Assembly: GCF_000143415.4 (NCBI RefSeq)
Contig: NW_003314271.1
Coordinates: forward strand, 785,591-849,590
Length of the DNA stretch: 64,000 nucleotides
Direction of reading: 5' to 3'
Source of the DNA: Selaginella moellendorffii
Lineage: Eukaryota > Streptophyta > Lycopodiopsida > Selaginellales > Selaginellaceae
The notes under the pieces were generated by a model that was not told where the DNA came from, ran no database searches, and saw only the letters and a list, made by a program, of their open reading frames with translations. Below, piece by piece: positions 9,396-21,146 of the stretch; position 1 is the stretch's first letter; every line of letters starts with the position of its first letter. The position numbers were made by a program, and so were the translations under genes.

Positions 9396-12300
9396 ATGGC
9401 CTTCAGGGTTGGGGAAAAGGTTTACATTTTGAATGGTGGGAAGAGAGTTGCAAAAGGGACCCTTGTGTCTATGGATCGGAACTTTGTTATACACTATCAA
9501 AGGCTTGGGGAAGGCAATGTTGCTGTATCAGTAGAGACTGTCTTCGATGGGAATGTGGTCGCTATTGAACGAGGAGAGATGGTCGTCGGGGTAAATGTTG
9601 TTGTTGCCTTGAAAAATCTTCAGAAGAAAGCAGATGTTGGGGACAGCGCAAGTGCGACGCATGTTCCCTCTATGGATCTTAAGAACCATGCTACATGGAT
9701 TCAGGCAAAGGTGTTTCTAAACAACCCCGAGGGGGAGGTGGTAGCTGAGGGCTTAGCCACAGTTGTCGATCCAAGAGATGCGGTTGTTAATCAAGAATTG
9801 GGCTGGGATGATATTGTGATTTTAGAGGTTGTTGACACGAAAGAAAACAATCTGACTATTGGAAGCATTGTGCGGTGGAAATTGAGGCACTTAGTGTTTG
9901 AGAATGTGAAGGATTCACAATCAAACACCACTACAACTGATGACAGAACATCTCTTCATGGGAAAAGAAAGCACACCTTCCTAAAGCGCAGCCAAAGGGA
10001 TCTGAGCAACGAACCGAAAAGGCAGAAAATGGCGATGGAGGTTCGAATGGTCTCGACAGTTGCTTGTTGCAAGAGGAGGTGCTGTCAACATGCTGATTGG
10101 GATGCTATTGAAGAGGAGAGAGCAAGATACAAGACATTGTCCTGGAAGGAAGCTCGCAATTTTGTGTATGAGGCATTACGGTCATCTGTTGATGCTTCAA
10201 AACATCAGGTGGGGGGCATGGTCTTCCAGAGGGGTTTGGTCTGCATGAAGGCATGGAGAATCATTTATGGAGTCCCTCGAACCACATTCTACAGAATCAA
10301 AACTGAGTTCGAGGAACAAAGGGTTCAACAGGCAGTCCATGGGAACGACAGTACGCACAAAACCAGGGGTCATGTTGTATATGGAGAGGCAATCTTCAAA
10401 AGGTTTGTCGAGACATGTAGCGAGCAGCAACCACATAAAACCCGCCTCTTGGAAGATGGAACACAAGACACCCAACGAGTTCTCCCTTCCATGTATACCA
10501 AGGGGGCCATATTGGAAGATGTGAATCGGGAACTCCAGAGTAATGGCTACAAGAAGCTGAGCCAATCTAGATTTAGTAGATTGTGGAGCAACAGGTTCAG
10601 GGATGTGAGTATAGGAAAGTACTGCAGCTTTTCAAAGTGTGACGAGTGCACTGCTATCAAAATGGCTTTGTCGAAGAATTCTTGCAGCGCTCAAGAGCAA
10701 GAGACATTGGTTAGAAGGCGGCTCGACCACAACATCGAGTAGAGAAGCTGCAGGACTGCATATTATCATAACAGGATTCTCTCCATGGAGAGACCTGACT
10801 CTTACCTCTGCATCATTCACGACAAAATGGACCAGAAAAAGACGTGCTTACCTCGACTCAATCCTGCCCCCAAGGCAATCTCTTCATCCATGCAGCTGCC
10901 TGTGTCTCTGTTTGGCATAATCTCTCATGGGCATGGTGCCCAGAACTATGGGAACTTCTTTGTACCTCTATGGGGTGGTAGGAGTGCAAACATGATGATT
11001 GCATCCCTAGCAAAACACTTAAGGTCTCTGCAAAGTGCGCAGATTGAGCTGAACGGCCAACCCTTGCATAAGGCCCTTGTCGATCGAACCCCATACAGGG
11101 TTCAGCTGGAGGAGGAGCAAAGGCTTGCAGTATCGCGTAGGGCCCCATGCCATCCCAGTGAATATGTTGGCCGTCAGATTGTAGGGTTATCATGTGAGGC
11201 CTCATGCCATTCCGATGAGGCTAGTCGCCCGGTGAATGCACAGCCTCATCCAAACGAAGCAGAATCTCAAGGAAGTTCTTGCGGCCGATGTGGCCTTCCA
11301 CCCTATCTTCTGCTCCAAACAGACAATGCTGGCAGTGAGAACAAAAACATGTACGTCTTCGCGTACTTGGCGATGCTTGTTGCCAAAGGCATATTTGAAA
11401 CGGTTACACTTGGCTTTCTCATGGTTGGGCACACTCATGAAGACGTCGATGCCATGTTCAGTCACCTGGCAGAGTCCCTCCGGCGATCCAATGTCCTCAC
11501 CCTCCCACAACTCTACGATGAATTCCAAAATTACATCAAAGGCATTGTTAAAGCTGCACTTGTGACAGAGGTTCCAGACTTTAAGGGGTTTGTAAGAGGC
11601 TATATCAGGGACGGATCCGAAACTCTGATTGGCCACTCCAAGCCTCTTCAGTTTCATTTCAGCATGCGTGACGGTGCTCCAGTGATGAGGTACAAGATGA
11701 GAGAATGGGACACAGTGTGGCTGCTAGTGGACGGCATTGAACTCTTCAAGAGAGATCCCATAACTGGGGAACCTATGATTCCTCAGGGTTCCCCATGGCC
11801 GATGCACCCGGATGGACTTAAAGACCAGGAAAGTATAGTGGCCGGGATTAGACAGCATATTGCCTTCTGGAAGAGGGGGTTGGTGTTTGGTGGAGAATCC
11901 TATTTTAAGAGGTGCAAGCCTTTGCTCGAATACTGGGAGAAGATTATATCTGCTATCCAAAATAGGTCGGTTGTATATGAAGAATTGGAAGAGTCCTTTT
12001 GGCCAGAACCCAGAGCACCAGATAGTAGCGGAACAATGTCCTCTGGAAATGCAGTGACAGATAACGATGTTGAGGATCACTATTGTGGGCCGAGGAACAA
12101 GAAGCCGGATTCAGCATTCAATCCAATACAGGTTTGCAAAGGAATGGTCGTGCTTGTTAGACCCAGTAATAAAAAACAAATGATATGGGTGGGGCGCTGC
12201 ATCACTGATGCAGAGGAGGACGCGGAAACTAACTCCTTCAATGTAACTGTGGAGTGGTTCAAGCCAAGTTCCGGATATACGAAGGATTGCCTAGAAAAGA

Positions 12301-12458
12301 GATGGGTGCTGAATCCAAGGGATCCCAGCATGAGCGTATCGGTGGATAATGTTGTGCATGGTTGGATGTGGAAGCAGAGTGCCACCATCACCTTGCCAGA
12401 CCATGCAAGAGATGCAGCAAGAGCATTCATAACCCGGGTTCAAGGTGAGATTCATTAA
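9396..12458 (+). pseudogene. DDE-type transposase candidate of giant transposon, copy A
   Basis: A single frame of about 1,020 codons broken only by TAG at 10,740-10,742, where B has CAG. Residues 1-75 and about 105-170 form two similar beta-rich modules (KRVAKGTLVS and GEVVAEGLAT), resembling a module seen in some plant transposon proteins. The middle is Lys/Arg-rich with a Cys motif CSFSKCDEC. The C-terminal half carries IIHDKMDQ (Asp 476), LLLQTDNAGSENKN (Asp 643) and VGHTHEDVDAMF (Glu 682, Asp 683, Asp 685). This spacing fits an RNase H-like integrase core as in DUF7869-type proteins (family name from memory). The ATG follows a splice-acceptor-like TTTCAG. Two palindromes lie in frame between the first two acidic motifs (around 11,135 and 11,190). 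The superfamily is unresolved; the 4-bp target duplication would allow Sola or Academ-like groups. Confidence 0.7.
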
Positions 12459-13171
12459 TATTCCTTTACTAAGTTTCTAATGTATTTTATTTCAAGGTGA
12501 ACAATCCGAATCTGAATCAGAGGAGGCGTGATGGCATGTGGCCTTACACCATTCCTAGGTGAGATGATACAAATAACAAGTATAAATTCTTAGTTGTTCT
12601 AGCAAATCTTACTTAAAGTTCAAGGTGAACAAGCCGAATATGAATTCATCGGATTGTTATAACAAATTGCAAGGTGATGGCATGAGGCGATACGCCATTT
12701 GAGAGTGGTAGCCATTCCTATATGAGGTGAGTGAAATATTTATTAGAAATACCTTATTCAATTGTGCACTTCTAAGTCTTGGTCCACTCAGTACTGTTTG
12801 CATGTTTCTATTTTAATTCTTTCTCTAAAATGTTATTTAGCATGTGGCTTCATGCCATTGCTCTCCACAATCATGTATTGAATTTTTCTATCCTTGCATA
12901 ATACTTCTCCATATATATAGCATGTGCGCACATGTGATATGGTTCATTAGGCCTGATATAGTGTGTGAGGTAAAACAAAGATGATGTGACATATGCATTT
13001 ACCAATCACACGTACATAAATCTAATAATATGGCGTGTGGCCCATATTAATGGCACATAAACCCATATTGTGGGCTTACGTGCTTTATGTACCATCATTC
13101 CCTTGCAGTGTGTGTGTTGGTTTCCTTTTATAACACAACGAACTCCATATTTTAGGGTGAAGAGCGTTCTC
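12459..13171 (+). other. 3' non-coding part of transposase unit with AAG-GTGA repeats, copy A
   Basis: No long ORF is present. CAAGGTGAACAAtCCGAAT-type segments recur near 12,494 and 12,620, each with a splice-site-like AAG-GTGA. An inverted copy lies near 13,872-13,905 next to the right TIR. Two palindromes (12,531 and 12,677) are interspersed. It could be a set of small introns leading to the last small ORF, or subterminal repeats. Confidence 0.4.
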
Positions 13172-13458
13172 ATGGCAAGCACAAAATCTGTAAGTGAGGT
13201 AGAAAAGGAGACGGAGAAGGAGATAGGTGAAGATGTAGAATATATAAGTCTTCTAAACTCCCCGTACTATACTCCAGGTGATCATTTTTCTGAACAAACG
13301 GCAACATTAACAACTATCGAGAACGCCCCAGTAACGTCAGAGACAACAATCCAAAGCAAAACAACTGACCCGGAGAAGGATGATAGTACCGCTGAGAGTA
13401 CCAAAAAGGAGGTGTCCACTAGCGCTTAGGCTTATAATGGCGTGTGCCCTCATGCCAT
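12531..13458. repeat. Palindromes in the 3' part of the transposase unit, copy A
   Basis: Full copies lie at 12,531-12,552, 12,677-12,698 and 13,437-13,458. Degenerate copies lie near 12,838, 13,030, 13,525 and 13,850. The corresponding B copies are 41,594-41,615, 41,740-41,761 and 42,500-42,521. Several are followed by AG-GTGA junctions that look like splice sites. Confidence 0.65.
13172..13429 (+). CDS. Small acidic Ser/Thr-rich ORF of giant transposon, copy A
   Basis: It encodes 85 residues from MASTKSVSE to KKEVSTSA. Glu, Thr and Ser are abundant and no known domain is visible. It is conserved at the same place in copy B (42,235-42,492) with few, scattered changes and no stop, although both large genes are broken. 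An in-frame extension upstream to 13,070 is possible. An acceptor-like TTCCCTTGCAG at about 13,109 suggests it may be the last exon of the transposase unit rather than a separate gene. Confidence 0.4.
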   Translation: MASTKSVSEVEKETEKEIGEDVEYISLLNSPYYTPGDHFSEQTATLTTIENAPVTSETTIQSKTTDPEKDDSTAESTKKEVSTSA

Positions 13459-14065
13459 TTACTTGATCACCAAATACCTTTTTCCCTTTGCACTAGTATA
13501 TCTTAATACTGGTCTGAGAAATAGAATGGCATGTGCCCTCAGGCCTTTTACTAAATCACCTTTGAAAGAAATGCAAGACTCTATGTCGTAAAAAAAAGGT
13601 ACTAGAGAAATTCCTTAATAATATGAATGTTATTTAGTTTCATGAAAATACACTAAGGGTCAAATGAGTTAAATGACTTCTCCAGACTAGCAATGCCTCT
13701 TGCTACACCTTCACAATTAGATTCGTTAGAAAAAGATAACATTGAATAATATCTAAATGTTCTCACCATTAAGTTATATGTCTGGCTAATAGGAATGACG
13801 TTCATCTTGGAAAGCTCACCACACGCTCAATGAACAAACAAATAGTGTGTGTGCGCATGCCATCGCTCTTCTTTAGCTTCAGATTCGGCTTGTTCACCTT
13901 GACAATGAGATTTATTATACAACCAGATGGACTCAGTCTTGACACAAAGTCACCACACTAGTCACCATGCCCCAGATATGTCTAGCCCCTGGACAAAAAA
14001 CATATAATTTCACGTCATTTTCAAATACTTGAAAATTTGTACCTAGTCCCATTTTACTGAATAAA

Positions 14066-14089
14066 TCCCACTTTAACGAAATAGAGCTT
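14066..14089. repeat. Right TIR of giant transposon, copy A
   Basis: This 24-bp end reads, on the minus strand, AAGCTCTATTTC then GTTAAAGTGGGA. It is identical to the right TIR of copy B (43,129-43,152). Confidence 0.85.
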
Positions 14090-14933
14090 CCACGAGGATA
14101 TAGAAGGACAATAAGGTTGTCTAAACTTTTGTAGATGCTGTTCACAGTGCTATTAGGGCTATTTATGGTCATTAATTGACACTTCAAAGAGTATTTTGTG
14201 AAAGAATTGAAGACTTTATTGAAGGATTGCATAAAGAATATATTGTAGAAGTCTATTAAGTCCTAAAGCCAAAGGTAGGTTGGCCAAAGCAAATTAATTT
14301 GAAGGTTGAGAGCCAGAGTGGAACTCAAAAAGAAGCACTTAAGGAATGAGTATGAAGTGATTGATAAATAAATCTCTAGAAAGGAATAAAAGCATGACTG
14401 ATACATATCAAATGTTGTGACACATAGAAGTGTTGAGGTTGAGTGCGAGTTGAGTCTGATACCAAGACTAAGATTGAGTTTGATGCTTAGTTTGAGTCCA
14501 AGATCGAATCTGAGACCAAGTCCGAAACCGAGTTTGAAACCGAGTGCAAGACCAAATCCGAGTTTGAGTTCAATATGTAAAAGCCCAAAGCAATCATTTT
14601 CTAGACCTTTAAGGGTTTAGTAAATCTTTATGGAATAGTAAGAGGAGGATTTTAGGGGAATTAGTGTAACTAAAAAAACTTATACTCCTATAGTGGATAA
14701 TGATATGAATACAAGGGAGTCCAAAGTTAGAATAAACATGGATGAACAAGTGGGGTGACTTAATAAAGTGTTTAAAAACCAACTCTAATTTCTCTAAAAG
14801 ATTGGGTGGTTAATATTCCCAATCCTAGCACTACCTATTTAGATACTTTAAGTGGCTTATTAAAACCTTGCTTGAGTTATATAGCTAAGGTACTCTAGTG
14901 GTTAAAAGTAGGAAAAGTACTCATAAAGTTTAT
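14090..14933 (+). repeat. Old LTR debris of the D/E LARD family
   Basis: From about 14,400 the sequence follows the LTR of element E in order: GAGTCCGAG-type array (about 14,430-14,570), AAAGCCCAAAGC core, then a stretch matching 18,060-18,300 at low identity. Bases 14,090-14,400 are AT-rich and I see nothing recognisable in them. The fragment is cut by the F1 insertion and appears to resume after it. Confidence 0.45.
14430..14580 (+). repeat. Degenerate GAGTCCGAG-type array
   Basis: Decayed hexamer repeat in the old E-family LTR fragment, directly followed by the shared AAAGCCCAAAGC core. Confidence 0.55.
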
Positions 14934-16011
14934 TATTGCAAATGTGACTATGGAGATTGAAAGTTATCAGTCGGTGAGTCATTTCGGATATTCTTTCCTT
15001 ACTACCACGATAGTAAGAGGTTGGTATTATTGGGCGCTTTATTAGTCCCTTTTGTTCAAGTGTTAGTAAACTTGACTTAACATCAGTATTTAGTTGGACG
15101 AGTATAAAGAATGAATTCCTAAATGTCTATTTAACCAAATATACTTGGCCTAGTTTGTTAGTTCTCTTTTATTTTATCTTTCACTAACTTGACAAGAACC
15201 CCCACAATATTGAGTTTGGTCCCTCAATACTCACTAAACGATAGCTTACCATATCTGCTAAACACCTTTACTATCATGCCTTATGTGTTGGTCATATTCA
15301 ATCCCATTAGTTATTTATGGAAAGTGTCTAAATCTGTGAGTTAGATATATCTATGGAATGTAGAGTTTGTCCTGAATATAATGGTGTTATTTCCGCATCC
15401 AAATTCATAATCTAACACCATTCCATATAGTAAATTCTTGTGATTATCTCAGAGACTAACTCTTGGGATTGGGGTGAAAGCCCAAAGCATGCATTCCTAT
15501 GGGGGGGATGAACTATAAAGGGTTCCAAATGTATAATAGAGATAGTAAGTAGGCCAAGCATACCTAACCAATTTGAGGCATAATTTAGCTTTTGCTTGTG
15601 TGTTTGTCTTTATTCTGCATTTGGCTTGGGTTTAAGCCTAGGCTCCATACTATGTTAGCTGATGAAGTATCTATATCCTCTTATTAGTCTACAAGAATAC
15701 TAAAATAACATTAAACTCTATTTAACTCCATTTTGCGAGTTAGTCTTAGCATTAGGATGCTAAATGCTCTAGGATTATTCTTATGTTGCTCCATGCTCAT
15801 GTCCCTTTGCTCCTTGAGCCATACACTAGAGAATTGTTCCATGCTTTGCTTCCTTTTCTCCTTGGCTCCATACTTACTTCATTCAATGGCTCAAGGTCTT
15901 GAAACTTGAGTTTTACTCTGCTATCATTAGACACATAGCATGTGGTATATGGCATATAGAGTGTTTAAGTTCTACTTCGTGGTTATCCTATAATAAACCA
16001 CTATAGGATAA
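14934..16011. mobile_element. Degenerate solo LTR F1 (approximate ends)
   Basis: About 1.1 kb similar in order, but heavily decayed, to 16,705-17,473 plus 52,984-53,155. Shared landmarks are a CACGATRGYA block, the phrase GAGTTTGGTCCCT, the GGTGAAAGCCCAAAGC core and GGTTATCCTATAATAAACCA near the end. Sequence on both sides belongs to one E-family LTR, so it was inserted there. End points are uncertain by tens of bases. Confidence 0.4.
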
Positions 16012-16704
16012 AAAGTGAAAACCACATACACTACACTTATATTTGGCCTACCATCCTAATTTTTTTGATTATGGAAATAAAGAAAATTTGATCTTTATGG
16101 TGAAGTATAATTATATAGTGAGGAAGTTCCAAAGGTTAGTAGGATATACTTTCAAACCCAAGCACTTTAATCAAGTGTGAAGTCAACATGGTTTTGAAAT
16201 CAACTCTGAGGGTTATTAAGTGCCTTAAATTGGGATATTTGAAGGTTGTAAGTGAAACTCCTCCAAATGGTTAAAGATGTGGTTATGTGATTAAAGTAAA
16301 ATGGAAAATTTGAATTATATGTATAAGCTATGACTCAAGTAATTGACTTTGAGACAAAAATTCCTAAGGCGATCAAGGCAATAAAATCAACAAACAAAAA
16401 GAAGATTGTAGGGATGTTTTTTCAAAAAAATTTGCATGGAGGCAATATGTATTACAACATGTGATATTAGCTTAAAGGTGGGTCAAATGAACATTCAATC
16501 CATAAGAAATATGAGAAATGCCTACATTAAAGTCTTTATAATAACATTAAAGTAAGAGAACTTAGTATTTGTCTAGTAAGCCCAACACTAGACAATGAAA
16601 GTTCTCCTAGGGAAGCAACCTGACCGAAAGAACTTGGAATGGGGCCATATATACCTCTGTTGAAAGAAAGATCTAATTTTTAGAGGTTATTTTAGGAACT
16701 TGGT
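16012..16704 (+). repeat. Remainder of old E-family LTR plus unassigned AT-rich DNA
   Basis: Bases 16,090-16,315 match the 3' part of the E LTR (AGTGAGGAAGTTCC, GTGAAACTCCTCCAA, then GGAAAATTT). Bases 16,316-16,704 are AT-rich and may be the start of its internal region. No gene is visible. Confidence 0.4.
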
Positions 16705-17473
16705 TGTTACGAATGTGATTGCAAGTATTAAAATTTATTTGTCAGTGAGTTCTTTTAAATATTCTTTCTTTATTGCCACGATGGCAGAAGGTCAATATCA
16801 TTGGTTTCCTTTATTAATTGAGAAACTAATCATTATATATATACTTATCCTAGATAAATATAAGGTAGAAACTCTTATGTGTTTTGTGTTGAGCATAATT
16901 AGCCCGGGTTGAGAAACTCATATATTAACTTGCACTTGCTAATGTTGGGAACCCCCATGAGATTGAGTTTGGTCCCTTAATATTAGCTAAGTGATAGCTT
17001 ACTATGTCTATTTAGTCTATTTAGTAAGTTTTTGTAATTATCTCAAAGACTAACTCTTGAGACTAGGATGAAAGCCCAAAGCGTGCATTCCTCTAATAAG
17101 GGGGGATATAAGGGGCATACAAAGTATAGTTAGGTTGAGGGCATGTCTAACTAACTTAAGATATATTCTACCTCCCATTTATGTACTTGTCTTTATTCTA
17201 TATTTGGCTTGGGTATAAGTTTCATACCATGCTAATTGGTGCTATATCCATTTCCTCACATTATGCCATTAGTATGCTAAAATAAAACCTCCATTTGACT
17301 TCATTTTATATGCTAATCCTACTATTGGGATATTAGAAGCTTTAGGATTGCTCTAACATCACTTTGTGCTTGTCCCTTCACCCCTTAGAGTTGTATGCTC
17401 AAGAGCCATTCTATACTCCTATCCTTTTGCTCCTTAGGCTATATACTTGAGAGTTGTTCTATGCTTTAGCTTT
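16705..17473. mobile_element. Degenerate LTR F2, left part
   Basis: It begins TGTTACGAATG and follows F1 in order. It stops where element E begins (TGTGAGACA at 17,474) and resumes on the far side of E at 52,984. It is therefore the outermost readable host of the nested stack. Confidence 0.4.
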
Positions 17474-18908
17474 TGTGAGACATAAATCCAAGAGCCCCAA
17501 AAGTGGAGCCAAAAGGGTGTTACGTGGTAGTGGCCGAAGTGAAAGCCAAACAAGTGTAACACATTTAGACTAAAAGCTCCAATGTGTTGAGATGGACCCA
17601 AGATAGAGGCCGAGATGGACTTGAGATTGAGTCCGAGATGGAGTCTAAGATGGACTTGAGATTGAGTCTGAGATGGAGTCCAAGATGGACCCGAGATGGA
17701 GTTCGAGATGGACCCGAGATGGAATCCAAGATGGAGTCTGAGATGGACCCAAAATAGACCCGAGATGGAGTCCGAGATGGAGTTTGAGATGGACCTGAGA
17801 TGGAGTCTGAGATAGAGCTGAGATGGAGTCTGAGATGAAGGCCAAGATGGAACTGAGACCGAGACTAAGACTGAGTCCGAGTCCGAGTTCGAGTCCAAGT
17901 TCGAATACTAATACAGGTTGTTGGGTGAAAGCCCAAAGCAATCGTCCCCTGCTGTAGGGGGTTCCAAAAGTATAGTAGGGAGAGTGTAGGGGTTAGACCC
18001 AAGTGGAGTCAGTTTGGCTGGGAAAGGCCAATGTGACCTAGGAAGGTTATACCCACGTGTTGGGTGATGATATATCCATTAAAGAATCCAAAGCTAGAGT
18101 GAATGCAGATAGACAAGTGGGGTAGCTTAGTGAAGTGCTCAAGAGCTAACTCTAGTTCCCTTGGGAAATTGAATGGTTAATGCTCCCAATCTAAGTGTGG
18201 GTGGCACTACCTACTTGGATACCTAGCGTGGCTCAATGGAACCTTGCTCTAGCCTCATGGTTAGAGCACTCAAAGGTGGAGGGAGAGTACTTATGAGGCT
18301 CGTGTAGGGCCATTGTGTTTTGAAATGTTATCCCAAAGTCCCAAACTGTGGAAAGGAAGAAAAGTAGTCCTCTGGTGTAGTGACCAAAGATGCAGTCATA
18401 GAGTGAGGAAGTCCCAGAGAACAGTGGGACTTAATGGTTGAGCCTGTGGGCCTTAATCTAGTGGCAGTGTTGGTGAATACAACCATGGACAGAAAAGGAC
18501 TTGGTGTGGACCGAAAAAGGGATATTGGGGTTATTCCCCATATCTGTGGGCATCTTAAGAATGCTAAGGAGTGGATCTAGGATGATCACTCATGAACAGA
18601 TAGCCCAGTCTTTGAGAAATGGGATTTTGATGTAAATGGTGTTGGATCATCGATATGACAAAGGTGAATGGGTATGGCCTTAGCATAACGGGTTGATAGG
18701 TCAGTGGTACCTTTGGGTGTCAATCATAAGATTGGACATATGGAACACTTAGACCAAGTGCAAAAGTTGAGTGGCATGGATGTTATTCTCGGGGTTAGTA
18801 AGCCCTAAGTTCAAAATAGGACTTATGAAGGTTGTGAGTGAGACTCCTCCAAGTGGCCGGAGGTGTGGTTAAGTGACTAAAGTAAAGTGGAAAATTTAAT
18901 CACTTACA
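17474..18908 (+). repeat. 5' LTR of LARD-like element E
   Basis: It starts TGTGAGACATAAATCC and ends CACTTACA. It contains a GAGATGGAGTCC array (about 17,594-17,860), the GGTGAAAGCCCAAAGC core and GGTTCCAAAAGTATAGTAGGG. Base for base it is a decayed version of the LTRs of element D, differing mostly by C-to-T and G-to-A changes. The following primer binding site is degenerate (TTAATATTGGAGC against TTGGTATCGGAGC in D). Confidence 0.7.
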
Positions 18909-19940
18909 ATTTAATATTGGAGCTATTCCTTAGTCTAACTTTTATTGGTGGTCAAGTATATCCACTTGTCTTGGCATTGGAAGTTCCCAAAAGTTGGCCT
19001 ACCCTCGAGGAGTAGCATGTTGAAAAGGCATGACTCTTCACCTTAATTCATAAGTGAACATATGTGCAATGTAGTAGGTAGAAAAGGGGCCAATTTAGGA
19101 ATAACTTTAGGATCTTGAGAATAATATAAGGTTTTCCTCAAAAAGTTGAAGATGTGATCTAAATAAGCATTTGACTTAGCAAACTAGCTAATGTAGTTGT
19201 GGTAAACAACTATAATTGGGATCACAGGAAAGATAAAGACTCCAAAATAATAAAGGAGTCACAAGATTATTCTCATATAGTTGACATTAGTGCTCATGAT
19301 ATTGAGACCAAAATTAATGACCATGGGAGGTTAAATATGGATAAGGACACAAATCCTTGAAAGGGTAGCCAAAGCTACCTTTTATAAATCTTGGAACAAC
19401 TCAAGGAGTTGGGGGTGTACTTAGAGGATGAGTCGGTATTCTCATCATATGGACAGATAGTCTTAAAAAACAAAGTAGCCTATATAGAACAAAAAATAAT
19501 TAAGTGTTAGAGTAACACTTGCAAAAATGGTCATTATGAGTAGGACATGAATACAAGAAGTTGTATTCTAATGAGCTAGCACCTCAAAAAGGAAAACTTA
19601 CGGATTATCAAATTAGCAAAGTCCAAAAAGTTGGATGACTGAAGTGGAGTCAAGAAATGGTCCTAAGGGATTGGTAGAAACATTTGGACTAAGGTGTGTT
19701 GTGCCTCACGAAGGATGGAGAGGATCATAAAATCCAAGCATGAGAATAGTGGGTATCTCATTAATGGTAGAATGTGCCATATTAAAGTCATGAGAAAGGT
19801 GTTCCCAAAAGATGGCAACTTTGGCACAAAGCTGTGTGTGAATACTATAGTGCAATGCTAACGAATAGTTGGTATTAGAAACAATTGTATTGGTCTTGGC
19901 AAATATCTAAAACACAAGTAGGAAGTGTTATAAATGTAGG
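18909..19940 (+). mobile_element. Internal region of element E, left part
   Basis: It matches, in reverse orientation, the first part of the internal region of D (about 30,375 down to 29,330). It has no gag or pol ORF. It is interrupted by chromovirus C after GTAGG at 19,936-19,940. Confidence 0.65.
19936..19940. repeat. Target-site duplication of chromovirus C (left)
   Basis: GTAGG here pairs with ATAGG at 48,559-48,563. The intact site is seen in D, whose minus strand reads GGTAGGCTCGTGGAG where E reads GTAGG, element C, then ATAGGCTCATGAAG. Confidence 0.7.
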
Positions 19941-21087
19941 TGTAAGGAACCAACTCGCCGAGGTGTCGTAGGCTAAAGGAACCCCAAAAGCATGACCAAA
20001 ATGACAAAGAGTTCATCGGATGGGACCAAGTCGAAGATCAAGTCCAAGACCGACTCTAGGATCGAGTTCGAGATAGAGTCCGGAATCGAGTCCGAGACCG
20101 ACTCGGGGACCGAGTTCGAGTCCGAGTTCGAGACTGAGTTCGAGACGGAGTCCGAGATCCGAAATCGGGTCTGAGACCGAGTCCGAGGTCGAGTCCGAGG
20201 TCGGGTTCGAGATCGGGTCCGAGATCGAGTCCGAGACCGAATCCGAAGTCAGATCCGAAATCGGGTCCGTGATCGAGCCAAAGACTAAGTCCAAATACTA
20301 ATACGGGTCAAGGGGTGAAAGCCCAAAGCGTGCGTCTCCCAGGGGGGGGGGGGGCTGCAGGGGGTTCCAAAAGTATAGTAGGGATAGTGAGGTCCAGAAA
20401 CCAATCTTGAAGGAACTCTCTAGTGGTGCTTCCAAACTGACTTGAGGTTGAGACTGGGGCTGAGGGGCCTTGGGTGGGAGTGAGCATGGGCTTGAGTGGT
20501 GCCGGAGGGGCCACCCAGGGAAGTGCTCAAGAGCAGCTCCCACTCCCAAAAGGGAAACCGATTGCAGTGCTCCCGGCTCATGTGGAGTGGTGCCCCACTT
20601 GAGTACCTTGTGGCTCATTGGTCCTCGCCCTTCCTAGGGGCTTGGGCCTTCCCTTCGGGATGGAAGTGGGGGGGTAGAGGTACCCATACCGGGCCGTTAG
20701 GCCACGGTGTTTCGCCCCGACGTCCCGAAGCAAGTGCTGCACCCAAGACTTGGGATTTAGAGGGTCCCATGATCAAGTCTTGTGGTACCAAGGGGTGTTA
20801 GAAATCTGGAGGCTTGGTGTGCTTGGTTGCTTATGCCTGCGGGGAGTGTAGCCGAACCTTAAGTCCAGTCTAACCTGGGGAGGGGGATTGGGAGAGATTT
20901 GGGAATCCGTAGATGGATGGCTAACACTCCGTTGCTCGTGCAGTGAGTAGCTGAAACCAAGTAGGACCAAGTAGGAGCTGGTACCATAAGCGGGAACCTT
21001 GGCGAGGGAACTTAGCACAAGCCAAGGTAGAGTTGGTCGGAGACGAGGTAAGCTGGCAAATTGGAAAGGAAAAATTTGTGGCTTACA
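19941..21087 (+). repeat. 5' LTR of Ty3/gypsy chromovirus C
   Basis: It runs from TGTAAGGAACC to GGCTTACA, 1,147 bp. It carries a GAGTCCGAGAC-type hexamer array (about 20,030-20,290), a run of 13 G (20,342-20,354), and the AAAGCCCAAAGC and TTCCAAAAGTATAGTAGGG core shared with D, E and F. It differs from the 3' LTR by scattered substitutions and small indels, so this insertion is clearly older than D. Confidence 0.85.
20030..20290 (+). repeat. GAGTCCGAGAC hexamer array in C 5' LTR
   Basis: Built of six-base units alternating GAGTCC, GAGACC, GAGATC and GAGGTC. The counterpart in the 3' LTR is 47,472-47,755. Confidence 0.8.
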
Positions 21088-21090
21088 ATT

Positions 21091-21102
21091 TGGTATCGGA
21101 GC
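21091..21102 (+). other. Primer binding site of chromovirus C
   Basis: TGGTATCGGAGC starts three bases after the LTR. It complements the 3' end of initiator tRNA-Met, the usual primer of plant LTR elements, with one change from the common TGGTATCAGAGC. Confidence 0.8.
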
Positions 21103-21146
21103 CTCTTCCTCAGTTCTAGTGAAGGATAGAGGCGGATTGCTGGGAG

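Larger units (their letters stand above)
1..14089. mobile_element. Giant TIR DNA transposon, copy A (left end outside window)
   Basis: The sequence matches copy B (22,135-43,152) from end to end once B's nested retrotransposon is removed; base 1 corresponds to about 22,481 in B, so some 346 bp including the left TIR lie outside the window. The right end stops at the same TIR base as B (GAGCTT at 14,084-14,089) and is followed by unrelated DNA. It has the same two divergent gene units as B. Compared with B it lacks about 360 bp near 2,090, about 270 bp near 7,130, about 190 bp near 7,826, about 130 bp near 8,480 and about 206 bp near 9,240. It has gained a 2.1-kb captured host fragment (3,816-5,929). 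Its target duplication cannot be checked because the left flank is missing. Confidence 0.9.

Noticed and set aside
20342-20354. Run of 13 G in the C LTR as a G-quadruplex regulator
   Set aside because: A simple run present in both LTRs and variable in this class of sequence; there is nothing to distinguish function from slippage.
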